5,274 bases of DNA from Eubacteriales Family XIII. Incertae Sedis bacterium (GCA_031263335.1 JAISGB010000240.1:1-5274), one strand, 5' to 3'. Shown: positions 1-5,236, numbered from the stretch's first letter. Notes: a model not told the origin generated them from the letters alone. Numbers and translations are program-made.

Positions 1-50
1 CCTTTCTTTTGATACCTGCGCAATCCCCTCAGTCCCGCATTGTTTGACAT
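1..50 (-). CDS. 5' end of an unidentified gene, cut by the left edge
   Basis: Read on the minus strand, an ATG at 50-48 opens a frame that stays open to the window edge and gives MSNNAGLRGLRRYQKK. An AGGAGG ribosome site lies 5 nt before the ATG, and a near-consensus promoter lies further upstream on the same strand, so the start is well supported although only 16 codons are visible. The visible residues are basic and polar, with no signal peptide or membrane segment. No family can be named from so little sequence. It is divergent from the reductase gene and separated from it by about 400 bp. Confidence 0.6.
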   Translation of the reverse strand, partial: MSNNAGLRGLRRYQKK

Positions 51-55
51 GATCG

Positions 56-61
56 CCTCCT
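56..61 (-). promoter_or_regulatory. Shine-Dalgarno site of the left-edge gene
   Basis: On the minus strand this reads AGGAGG, a full match to the anti-Shine-Dalgarno core, with 5 nt before the ATG at 50-48. It is the main reason to believe the partial gene and its start. Confidence 0.7.
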
Positions 62-98
62 AATCGCCGTTTTATGCCGAGAACGCCGCAAGCCGTAC

Positions 99-140
99 GT
101 TGCGCCGTTTCAACGCAACTGCTCGTTTAACGTTTGAGCA
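99..140 (-). other. Two adjacent small inverted repeats in the leader of the left-edge gene
   Basis: Two hairpins can be drawn in the transcribed leader. GTTGCG (99-104) pairs with CGCAAC (114-119) across 9 nt, and TGCTC (120-124) pairs with GAGCA (136-140) across 11 nt. They abut each other and lie between the predicted transcription start (about 177) and the ribosome site at 61-56. No T-tract follows on either strand, so neither is an obvious intrinsic terminator. They could be leader structure. No known riboswitch class was recognised. Confidence 0.35.
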
Positions 141-166
141 ACAACTTTTGATTTGACTCCCGAACA
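113..166 (+). repeat. Diverged tract of the intergenic repeat family
   Basis: This stretch begins with ACGCAAC (the closing word of the element at 4140-4244), carries TTTTGAT in the middle and ends with GATTTGACTCCCG. That last 13-nt word is identical in the 4140-4244 element, in the same order and orientation. Spacing between the shared words differs, so this is a diverged or rearranged relative rather than a clean copy. It lies in the leader of the left-edge gene. Confidence 0.35.
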
Positions 167-183
167 AAAATTACGTCTATATT

Positions 184-212
184 ATGATATGCTGCATTTT
201 AAGCGCTGTCAA
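184..212 (-). promoter_or_regulatory. Promoter of the left-edge gene (minus strand)
   Basis: Read on the minus strand, a perfect -35 TTGACA (212-207) is followed after 17 bp by TATCAT (189-184), five of six matches to the -10 consensus. Transcription would start near 177 and run towards the gene at 50, giving a leader of about 127 nt. It diverges from the reductase promoter at 315-343. Confidence 0.7.
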
Positions 213-233
213 TAAAAATGGACAATGTAGGGT

Positions 234-261
234 AACTGCGCAACGGTCGCGCCGGTTTTGA
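234..261 (+). repeat. Tract of the intergenic repeat family upstream of the reductase gene
   Basis: The first 17 bases (234-250), AACTGCGCAACGGTCGC, occur exactly, in inverted orientation, in the leader of the aminotransferase gene (2973-2957). The whole tract aligns with the left end of the 4140-4244 element: the word CGCAACGGTC is identical and GTTTTGAT follows at the same distance, with single-base differences between. No full right-hand terminal repeat is present here, although GTTGCG at 350-355 could pair with CGCAAC at 239-244. Confidence 0.6.
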
Positions 262-275
262 TTGAACCCTTGCCT

Positions 276-303
276 GCGATCCCGAAAAAAATCCCGGGAT
301 CGC
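276..303. repeat. 9-bp perfect inverted repeat with an A-rich loop
   Basis: GCGATCCCG (276-284) is the exact reverse complement of CGGGATCGC (295-303), separated by 10 nt that include seven A in a row. A 12-bp perfect palindrome, CGCCGCGCGGCG (301-312), overlaps its right arm and ends two bases before the -35 of the reductase promoter. There is no T-tract in the plus direction. The loop gives a T-run inside the hairpin on the other strand, which is not terminator geometry. It could be an upstream operator or a DNA cruciform; function is unknown. Confidence 0.5.
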
Positions 304-314
304 CGCGCGGCGTA

Positions 315-343
315 TTGATTCCTCCCCTCAACGACTATATAAT
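315..343 (+). promoter_or_regulatory. Promoter of the ribonucleotide reductase gene
   Basis: The -35 TTGATT (315-320) is separated by exactly 17 bp from a perfect -10 TATAAT (338-343). Transcription would begin near 350 and leave a leader of about 100 nt before the ATG at 449. The -10 hexamer lies inside the first putative NrdR box, the usual position for repression by NrdR. No B12-box-like sequence was seen in the leader, so cobalamin riboswitch control is not supported. Confidence 0.8.
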
Positions 344-347
344 GGTG
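332..347 (+). promoter_or_regulatory. Putative NrdR box 1, overlapping the -10 element
   Basis: Compared with the family consensus ACACWATATATWGTGT, the ten-base core CTATATAATG (335-344) matches at nine positions and the 16-mer at ten. The flanks are poor. The case rests on its position over the -10 element and on a second, better site exactly 32 bp downstream. NrdR is an ATP-cone repressor of ribonucleotide reductase operons that normally binds paired boxes on the same face of the helix. Confidence 0.6.
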
Positions 348-363
348 TTGTTGCGTTTAAACC

Positions 364-379
364 ATACAACAAATTGTGG
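364..379 (+). promoter_or_regulatory. Putative NrdR box 2, just downstream of the transcription start
   Basis: The 16-mer ATACAACAAATTGTGG matches the NrdR consensus at 12 of 16 positions, including the conserved C and G that bound the core and the TTGTG right half. It lies 32 bp (about three helical turns) from box 1, the phasing expected for cooperative NrdR binding. Together the two boxes cover the -10 element and the start of the transcript. Confidence 0.65.
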
Positions 380-433
380 ATATCCCGGGAGGGGCGCGCT
401 GATTCAGGCAAAGGTTACGGTTCATATTACAGC

Positions 434-440
434 AAGGAGA
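434..440 (+). promoter_or_regulatory. Ribosome binding site that sets the reductase start
   Basis: AAGGAGA lies 8 nt before the ATG at 449. The reading frame is open further upstream, to a TTG at 374, but that codon lies inside NrdR box 2 and has no Shine-Dalgarno site. The ATG at 449 is therefore the better start and begins directly with the ATP-cone. Confidence 0.8.
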
Positions 441-448
441 GACAAGGA

Positions 449-2800
449 ATGACAAAGGTGATGAAGCGGGATGGGACCCTCGTCCCGTTCAACGGAGGGA
501 AGATCGGGACGGCGATCGAGAACGCCATGTTGGAGACGACGGAGGGCGTGGACAGCCTGCTCGCCGCAGACATCGTGCGCGCGATCGAGGATCAAGTCGC
601 GCGCAGCGTCGGGCATGTGAACGTGGAGGATATCCAGGACTTGGTCGAGGATTTTCTCATGGAGAGCGACCGCAAGGCCGTCGCGAAGAAGTTCATCATA
701 TACAGGTATGAGCGCGACAAGACGCGGGACGCGCGGAAACGCAGGGACGGCAGTGTGATCAGCGATGAGTTCGTGAGCGGATACAAGCACATGCCGTCGC
801 CCATGAATCAGCTCGGCAGCTTTGTGTATTACCGCACCTATTCCAGATGGGTTCCGGACGAACAGCGCAGGGAATATTGGTGGGAGACGGTGCGCCGTTC
901 CGTGGAGTACAACTGCGGCTTGGTGCCGACGTCGAAGGAGGAGGCGGAGAAGCTCTACAACAATGTCTTCGAACTGAAGCAATTCCTGTCCGGCCGCACC
1001 TTTTGGGTCGGGGGGACGGATGTTTCCAAATACTACCCCATGTCCAATTATAATTGCTCCTTTCGCATGGTGGACGGCTTCGCCGCGTTTCGCGACATCT
1101 TCTATCTGCTCATGGTGGGTTCCGGCGTCGGCATCCGCATCCTGAAATCGGACGTCGCGAAGTTGCCCGCGATCCGCACGGACGTGGAGATCATCCACGA
1201 ATCCTACACGCCGATGCTGAAAACGCTGCGCCAGGACAGCACGGCGTTGGAGTTTACGCACAACGATACCGTCAGGATCGTCATCGGAGACAGCAAGGAA
1301 GGGTGGGTCCAGTCGATGGATTACTTCCTGAAGGTACTGTACAGCGCCGAGTTCCGCAAGATCAAGACGATCCTGCTCAACTACGACCACGTGCGCTCCA
1401 AGGGAGAGAAACTCCGCACCTTCGGCGGCACGGCCAGCGGCCATCAGAGCATGAAGAACATGTTCCTGAAGATCGGGCGCGTGATCGACAAGGCCGCGAT
1501 CCGATCCGTCGCGGACAAGGTGAAGCTCCTGCCCATAGACTGTATGGACATCGCGAACATCATCGGTGAGAATGTCGTCGTCGGCGGTGTGCGCCGCACG
1601 GCCGAGATCATCCTGCTCGATCAGGACGACGCCGACAGCATACGGGCCAAAGGGGAACTGTACAAGAAGAGCGACGACAAATGGGTCATCGACGCGGAGA
1701 TCGCGCATCGTCGGATGAGCAATAATTCCATCCATTACACGCGCAAGCCGAGCCGCGAGGAATTGAATTGGCATCTGCGGCAGATGCGGTATTCCGGTGA
1801 GCCGGGTTGGGTAAACGAGGCTGCGGGGAAGAAGCGGCGCCCGAATTTCTGCGGCGTGAACCCCTGCGCCGAGATATTGTTGGACAGCAAGGGGCTGTGC
1901 AACCTCACGACGGTCAATGTCATGGCCTTCGTGAAGGACGGCGTCTTGGATCGGGAGGGTCTGCTCGAGGCGCAACGCCTTTCGGCGCGCGCGGGCTACC
2001 GAATGACCTGTACGGAATTGGAGATGCCCGAATGGAACGCCGTACAGCAACGCGACAAGCTCCTCGGGTGCTCGCTGACGGGATGGCAGGACATGGCCAA
2101 CGCGCTGTCCTTCGGCGTCGAGGATCAGAAGGCGTTGTTGCGCGAACTCAAGGAGGCCGCGCGGAAGGCGGCGCGGGAATATGCGGCGGAACTCGGCATG
2201 AGCGAACCGTTGCTCATCACGACCATCAAGCCGGAGGGTACCTTGAGCCTCTTGCCCGTCGTTTCGAGCGGCGTGCATTTCTCCCACGCCCCGTACTTTA
2301 TCCGGCGCATCCGCATCTCGGCCGACGACCCGCTCATCAAGGTCTGCGAGGAATTGGAATACCCCGTGTTCCCTGAGGCGGGGCAGACGCCGGAGCATGC
2401 GATGACGAAGGTTGTGGAGTTCCCCGTCAAGGCGCCGGCCGGCAAGTGCAAGCGGGACGTGTCCGCCATCGCGCAACTTGAGATATACAAGATGTTCATG
2501 GAAAACTATGTGGAACACAACTGCAGCATCACCGTCCACGTACGCGACGACGAGTGGGAAGAAACGGAACAGTGGGTTTGGGACAATTGGGACGATGTGG
2601 TCGCGCTCTCCTTCCTGCCGTTTGACGACAGCTTCTACGAACTCCTGCCCTTTGAAACGATCACGGCCGAGGAATACGAGCGCCGCGTGAAGGAGATGAA
2701 GCCCTTCATCCCGTCTTTGATATCCAAGTACGAGAAAGAGGAGGTCGATTACGACATCGGGGACGACGGCTGTGAGGGCGGGGTCTGCCCCGTGCGGTAG
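449..2800 (+). CDS. nrdJ: Adenosylcobalamin-dependent ribonucleoside-triphosphate reductase (class II, monomeric type) with ATP-cone
   Basis: This 783-residue cytoplasmic enzyme reduces ribonucleoside triphosphates to deoxy forms, using adenosylcobalamin to make a cysteine thiyl radical. It needs no oxygen. Residues about 3-92 form an ATP-cone (KRDGTLVPFNGGKI at 6-19), an activity-control domain. The catalytic part resembles the Lactobacillus leichmannii enzyme. Cys203 (NCSF) and Cys484 (GLCN) are the likely redox pair. Cys473 in NPCAE is the radical cysteine, with Asn471 and Glu475 beside it. The 11-residue step from Cys473 to Cys484 equals that in the reference (408 to 419). The tail ends in CEGGVC (Cys775, Cys780) then PVR, the pair that passes electrons from thioredoxin. 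KPEGTLS (594-600) and SSGVH (606-610) are active-site loop signatures. The L. leichmannii protein (739 residues) lacks the cone, which accounts for most of the extra length. It appears monocistronic, under a probable NrdR-controlled promoter. The family is certain; the monomeric subtype is inferred from similarity. Confidence 0.96.
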   Translation: MTKVMKRDGTLVPFNGGKIGTAIENAMLETTEGVDSLLAADIVRAIEDQVARSVGHVNVEDIQDLVEDFLMESDRKAVAKKFIIYRYERDKTRDARKRRDGSVISDEFVSGYKHMPSPMNQLGSFVYYRTYSRWVPDEQRREYWWETVRRSVEYNCGLVPTSKEEAEKLYNNVFELKQFLSGRTFWVGGTDVSKYYPMSNYNCSFRMVDGFAAFRDIFYLLMVGSGVGIRILKSDVAKLPAIRTDVEIIHESYTPMLKTLRQDSTALEFTHNDTVRIVIGDSKEGWVQSMDYFLKVLYSAEFRKIKTILLNYDHVRSKGEKLRTFGGTASGHQSMKNMFLKIGRVIDKAAIRSVADKVKLLPIDCMDIANIIGENVVVGGVRRTAEIILLDQDDADSIRAKGELYKKSDDKWVIDAEIAHRRMSNNSIHYTRKPSREELNWHLRQMRYSGEPGWVNEAAGKKRRPNFCGVNPCAEILLDSKGLCNLTTVNVMAFVKDGVLDREGLLEAQRLSARAGYRMTCTELEMPEWNAVQQRDKLLGCSLTGWQDMANALSFGVEDQKALLRELKEAARKAAREYAAELGMSEPLLITTIKPEGTLSLLPVVSSGVHFSHAPYFIRRIRISADDPLIKVCEELEYPVFPEAGQTPEHAMTKVVEFPVKAPAGKCKRDVSAIAQLEIYKMFMENYVEHNCSITVHVRDDEWEETEQWVWDNWDDVVALSFLPFDDSFYELLPFETITAEEYERRVKEMKPFIPSLISKYEKEEVDYDIGDDGCEGGVCPVR

Positions 2801-2905
2801 GGCGCGCCTCGCGTCTGCGGGGAATGCGGGCAGACACCGTACTTGCGGGCCGGGCGTCCGAAGTGCGCCAAGCGTCTGCCGGGCGTCCGGTTCGCGCCGG
2901 CGGGC
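2801..2905. repeat. GC-rich spacer with short direct repeats and a weak inverted repeat
   Basis: The 12-bp word GCCGGGCGTCCG occurs at 2849-2860 and again at 2878-2889. GCGTCTGC occurs at 2811-2818 and 2872-2879. GTCTGC (2813-2818) pairs with GCAGAC (2830-2835) across 11 nt. No T-tract follows, so an intrinsic terminator for the reductase transcript is not evident. The spacer reads open in the frame of both flanking genes after a single TAG and would encode CGECG followed later by KC, a partial zinc-ribbon-like cysteine pattern. It is not annotated as a gene because it lacks a supported start. Confidence 0.45.
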
Positions 2906-2908
2906 GCG

Positions 2909-2938
2909 TTTACACGGGGCGGCGCGCTGTGGTATTAT
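2909..2938 (+). promoter_or_regulatory. Promoter of the aminotransferase gene, extended -10 type
   Basis: TTTACA (2909-2914, five of six to consensus) lies 18 bp from TATTAT (2933-2938, five of six). A TG one base before the -10 (2930-2931) makes it an extended -10 promoter. Transcription would start near 2945, giving a leader of about 60 nt. The aminotransferase therefore need not depend on read-through from the reductase gene. Confidence 0.65.
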
Positions 2939-2948
2939 AGGAAAGGTT

Positions 2949-2973
2949 GCCGCGCGGCGACCGTTGCGCAGTT
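2949..2973 (-). repeat. Inverted copy of the intergenic repeat core beside a GC palindrome, in the aminotransferase leader
   Basis: Bases 2957-2973 are the exact reverse complement of 234-250 (AACTGCGCAACGGTCGC). Just before and overlapping it, GCCGCGCGGC (2949-2958) is a perfect 10-bp palindrome, which shares CCGCGCGG with the palindrome at 301-312 near the reductase promoter. Both lie within the predicted transcribed leader, upstream of the ribosome site, and could affect folding or bind a regulator. Confidence 0.55.
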
Positions 2974-2992
2974 TGTAATGAATGGTATGACA

Positions 2993-2999
2993 GAGGTGA
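2993..2999 (+). promoter_or_regulatory. Ribosome binding site that sets the aminotransferase start
   Basis: GAGGTGA lies 5 nt before the ATG at 3005. Two in-frame ATGs (2978, 2987) precede it, but neither has a Shine-Dalgarno site, and the ribosome site itself would fall inside the coding region if they were used. The start at 3005 also gives the usual family length. Confidence 0.75.
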
Positions 3000-3004
3000 C
3001 ATAT

Positions 3005-4117
3005 ATGGGCAACTCCATATTCAGGAACGAATTGGCGGAATTCAAACCCTACGTGCAGGGCAAGCCGATCGAGGAGGTGCGTCGCGAATACGGACTCGAT
3101 CGGATCGAGAAGCTCGCCTCGAACGAGAATCAGTTCGGCCCGGCGCCCAAGGCGTTGGACGCCATAAGGGACGAGTTGGACGAGCTGATATTCTATCCGG
3201 AATCCTATCCCTTCGATCTGATGAACGAATTGGCCGCCGCCCTCGGCGTCGCCCGCGATCAATTGGTCCTCGGCGCGGGCGGGGAGGGTCTGCTGTGGCA
3301 GATCGCCCTGTGCTTTGTCAATAAGGGGGACGAGATCATCGTCGCGGATCCCACCTTCGACGTCTATCGCATCGCGACTTCCATCCTCGGCGGCGTCACG
3401 GTACGGATTCCGCTCGCGGGGATGCGCTACGACATCGACGCGATGCTCGCGTCCGTGAACGAGCGGACGAAGCTGTTTTTCCTGTGCAACCCGAACAATC
3501 CGACGGGCCACATCGCTTCCCGGGCGGAGATCGACCGGATCGTCCGCGCATTGCCCGAGGATGTCATACTCGTGGTGGACGAAGCCTATTATGAGTTGGC
3601 GGCGATCACGGACGACTATCCGAGGGACAGCATCCGGATCATCGCCGAACGTCCGAACACGCTGATCCTCCGTTCATTCTCAAAGACCTACGGGATCGCG
3701 GGCGTGCGCTTCGGCTATGCCGTCACCTCACCCGAGATCGCGGCAAGGCTCGGCGCGGTCGGCCCGTCCTTCCGGGTCAGCCGGTTGGCGATCGCGGCGG
3801 CGCGCGGCGCGCTCAAGGACGCCGAATACCGGGATTGGTACGCGAAGGAAAACGCGGCGGCGCGCAAGACGCTGACCGACTATTACGCGACGAAGGGTTG
3901 GACCTGCTTCCCGTCCTACTCCAACTTTGTCTGGACGGACACGGGGCTCGATTCCAAATGGTTCTTCGAGGAATTGCAGAAGCGCGGCGTCATCATCCGC
4001 CCCGGCTATCTCTGGGGCGACCGCTGGAAGACGTATTTCCGCATCAGCACGGGCAGACCGGAACAGATGCAATATTTCATTGAAAAGACGGAAGAGATCT
4101 TGGGCAAGGCACTTTAA
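3005..4117 (+). CDS. hisC: Histidinol-phosphate aminotransferase (HisC-like)
   Basis: The 370-residue product is a fold-type I, PLP-dependent aminotransferase, a cytoplasmic dimer. HisC moves an amino group from glutamate to imidazole-acetol phosphate in histidine synthesis; many bacterial members also act on aromatic 2-oxo acids. The N-terminus LKLASNEN-like segment reads KLASNENQFGP (36-46) where most relatives have NENPxGP. Tyr64 (FYPES) is the tyrosine donated across the dimer. CNPNNPTG (161-168) supplies Asn165, VDEAYYE (191-197) supplies Asp192 and Tyr195 to the PLP ring, and SFSKTYG (224-230) contains the PLP-lysine Lys227. Arg235 (GVRFGY) and Arg346 (YFRIS) fit the phosphate and carboxylate contacts. 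The phosphate-cup segment reads GAGGEG (90-95) rather than the common GNGSDE. No other his or aromatic pathway gene is visible, so the exact substrate is inferred. It has its own promoter and ends 23 nt before an intergenic repeat element. Confidence 0.9.
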   Translation: MGNSIFRNELAEFKPYVQGKPIEEVRREYGLDRIEKLASNENQFGPAPKALDAIRDELDELIFYPESYPFDLMNELAAALGVARDQLVLGAGGEGLLWQIALCFVNKGDEIIVADPTFDVYRIATSILGGVTVRIPLAGMRYDIDAMLASVNERTKLFFLCNPNNPTGHIASRAEIDRIVRALPEDVILVVDEAYYELAAITDDYPRDSIRIIAERPNTLILRSFSKTYGIAGVRFGYAVTSPEIAARLGAVGPSFRVSRLAIAAARGALKDAEYRDWYAKENAAARKTLTDYYATKGWTCFPSYSNFVWTDTGLDSKWFFEELQKRGVIIRPGYLWGDRWKTYFRISTGRPEQMQYFIEKTEEILGKAL

Positions 4118-4139
4118 CAATCAGAAATAATCAGATCAA

Positions 4140-4244
4140 AACTACGCAACGGTCACGATAGTTTTGATGGAGTCCGGGTTCCAATACGGATTTGACTCCC
4201 GGCACTTGGGATGAGATTCGGCTTCGCCTCACAGTTGCGTAGTT
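4140..4244. repeat. 105-bp intergenic element with 11-bp perfect terminal inverted repeats and internal hairpins
   Basis: AACTACGCAAC (4140-4150) and GTTGCGTAGTT (4234-4244) are exact reverse complements and close the element. Inside, GGAGTC (4169-4174) pairs with GACTCC (4194-4199), with TCC/GGA (4180-4182, 4188-4190) further in. CCGGG (4174-4178) and CCCGG (4198-4202) offer a competing stem. A second hairpin is formed by TGA/TCA around GGC-TTC-GCC (about 4212-4231). The left end matches tracts at 234-261 and, inverted, 2957-2973; GATTTGACTCCCG also recurs near 154-166. It lies between convergent genes. It could be a small non-autonomous mobile element, a structured RNA, or a two-way terminator, although no T-tract flanks the long stem. 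There is no coding capacity. Confidence 0.6.
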
Positions 4245-4248
4245 ACCG

Positions 4249-4274
4249 GTTAATAATTACTTGTTAATAATTAC
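4249..4274. repeat. Tandem 12-bp direct repeat over the stop codon of the DUF554 gene
   Basis: GTTAATAATTAC occurs at 4249-4260 and again at 4263-4274, with two bases between. The second copy contains the TAA stop (4273-4271, minus strand) of the membrane protein gene. The first copy ends up in its 3' flank, so a slip between copies would keep a stop in the same context. It may be a small tandem duplication. Confidence 0.65.
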
Positions 4275-4987
4275 CCGAACAGGGGACTGAGGCAGTAGTA
4301 CAGTATCGGTACGATCAGCGTCGGAAGCAAATTCGCGATCCGTATCTTTGCGTCGCAGATGAAATTGAAGCCGATCGCCATGACGAGGGCGTAGCCCACC
4401 ATGCTGAACATGCGGATCAACTCGTCCGATACGTAGGGGGCGATGAAACCCGCGAGCAGGGAGATCACGCCTTGGACGATGAGGACGGGAATCGCGCCGA
4501 GGATGACGCCGGCGCCGAGGGACGCGGAGAGGACGATCGCGGTGATGAAGTCGAGCGTCGCCTTCGTAAAGAGGATGGCGCTGTCTCCCGTGAGTCCGTC
4601 GTTGATCGCGCCGACGACGCCCATCGCGCCGACGACGAAGATCAGGGTCGCCGTCACAAATCCCTTCGAGAGGTTGTCCGCCTTGAGCTTGCGTTCCGCG
4701 AAACCGCTCAGGCCGGTCAGGCGATCCTCGATCCGCGCCAGTTCCCCGATCACGCAACCGACGGCCAAGCTGATCAATAGCAACAGGGCGTTGTTGTCCC
4801 GGAGCTTCCCGTCCGCGTCGATATACAGCATGGTCGTCAGTACGCCGTTCAGTCCGATGACAAACACAGCGATGCCCTGCGCCTTGACGACGGCCGTATT
4901 GATGCGCTCCGGTATCCCGCGTTTGAACAACAACCCGATGAGGCTGCCGACAAGGATCGCGCCGACATTGACAAATGTTCCTATCAT
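4271..4987 (-). CDS. DUF554 family membrane protein (YqgA/YdfK-like)
   Basis: The 238-residue product is an inner-membrane protein of the DUF554 family, which includes E. coli YqgA and B. subtilis YdfK; no transport substrate is established to my knowledge. About seven or eight hydrophobic segments are visible, roughly at 3-21, 36-54, 67-84, 111-128, 141-158, 161-182, 195-211 and 218-236. Family signatures are the N-terminal MIGTFVNVGAILVGSLIG, the segment GAMGVVGAINDGLTGD (120-135), and KATLDFITAI (142-151). A charged loop, ERKLKADNLSKG (98-109), separates the halves. The ATG at 4987 gives the usual family start. An in-frame TTG at 5002 would add five residues. Neither has a clear Shine-Dalgarno site, and no convincing minus-strand promoter was found upstream. 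The gene converges on the aminotransferase and is complete. Confidence 0.9.
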   Translation of the reverse strand: MIGTFVNVGAILVGSLIGLLFKRGIPERINTAVVKAQGIAVFVIGLNGVLTTMLYIDADGKLRDNNALLLLISLAVGCVIGELARIEDRLTGLSGFAERKLKADNLSKGFVTATLIFVVGAMGVVGAINDGLTGDSAILFTKATLDFITAIVLSASLGAGVILGAIPVLIVQGVISLLAGFIAPYVSDELIRMFSMVGYALVMAIGFNFICDAKIRIANLLPTLIVPILYYCLSPLFG

Positions 4988-5067
4988 AATGTATTTATTC
5001 AAACACGATTCGGGGAGAAAAGCAAGCGATACCGAAACGCGTGCGATGAAACATCTGCCTAAACATT

Positions 5068-5096
5068 TTGACTTTCTTGATCTGCCTTGATATAAT
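5068..5096 (+). promoter_or_regulatory. Strong plus-strand promoter leading out of the window
   Basis: TTGACT (5068-5073, five of six) is followed after exactly 17 bp by a perfect TATAAT (5091-5096), with an extended -10 TG at 5088-5089. Transcription would begin near 5103. The predicted leader, about 134 nt, contains the G12 run and reaches the partial gene at 5237. It diverges from the DUF554 gene, whose start is about 80 bp away. Confidence 0.75.
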
Positions 5097-5162
5097 TATG
5101 GTTGCAAAAGTTTTTTACTGTGAGTCGGAAAGAAGGGCGGACAAAACGGAATGATGCGGGCC

Positions 5163-5195
5163 TTGCGTGTTGAGATTTTAACGCCTCCGACGCAA
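5163..5195 (+). other. Inverted repeat TTGCGT / ACGCAA in the right-edge leader
   Basis: TTGCGT (5163-5168) and ACGCAA (5190-5195) are exact reverse complements, 21 nt apart, and end two bases before the ATG at 5197. The same words make the ends of the 4140-4244 element and, as GTTGCG/CGCAAC, the hairpin at 99-119. With a 6-bp stem this could be chance; it is listed because the word recurs. Confidence 0.3.
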
Positions 5196-5198
5196 AAT

Positions 5199-5210
5199 GG
5201 GGGGGGGGGG
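5199..5210 (+). repeat. Run of 12 G in the leader of the right-edge gene
   Basis: Twelve consecutive G follow the AT of an ATG whose third base is the first G (5197-5199). With 12 G this ATG gives a seven-codon frame ending in TAA at 5218-5220. With 11 or 14 G the same ATG would read without a stop into the frame of the TTG at 5237. Such tracts slip easily in replication and in sequencing. Whether the length is biological cannot be told from one sequence. Confidence 0.8.
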
Positions 5211-5236
5211 CGGAGCCTAAGCCTGCAAAGGGGACA

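Noticed and set aside
374..448. N-terminal extension of the reductase from a TTG at 374
   Set aside because: The codon lies inside a putative NrdR box, has no Shine-Dalgarno site, and the added 25 residues precede a well-formed ATP-cone; the ATG at 449 has AAGGAGA 8 nt upstream.
350..448. Cobalamin riboswitch in the leader of the B12-dependent reductase
   Set aside because: The leader is only about 100 nt and no B12-box-like sequence or matching fold could be seen.
258..452. A 64-codon plus-strand frame starting at 258
   Set aside because: It crosses the promoter and both NrdR boxes, overlaps the reductase start in another frame, and has no ribosome site or family likeness.
2811..2840. Intrinsic terminator after the reductase gene
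   Set aside because: The GTCTGC/GCAGAC stem is short, with an 11-nt loop, and no T-tract follows.
422..3511. A 1029-codon open frame on the minus strand across the reductase gene and into the aminotransferase gene
   Set aside because: It is antisense to two clearly identified genes and results from GC-rich codon bias. The translation is rich in Arg, His and Val without recognisable domains, and no ribosome site supports it.
4160..4205. tRNA T-arm-like sequence (GGGTTCC followed by GGATTTGACTCCCG)
   Set aside because: No acceptor stem, anticodon arm or D-arm can be placed around it; it belongs to the hairpin of the intergenic element.
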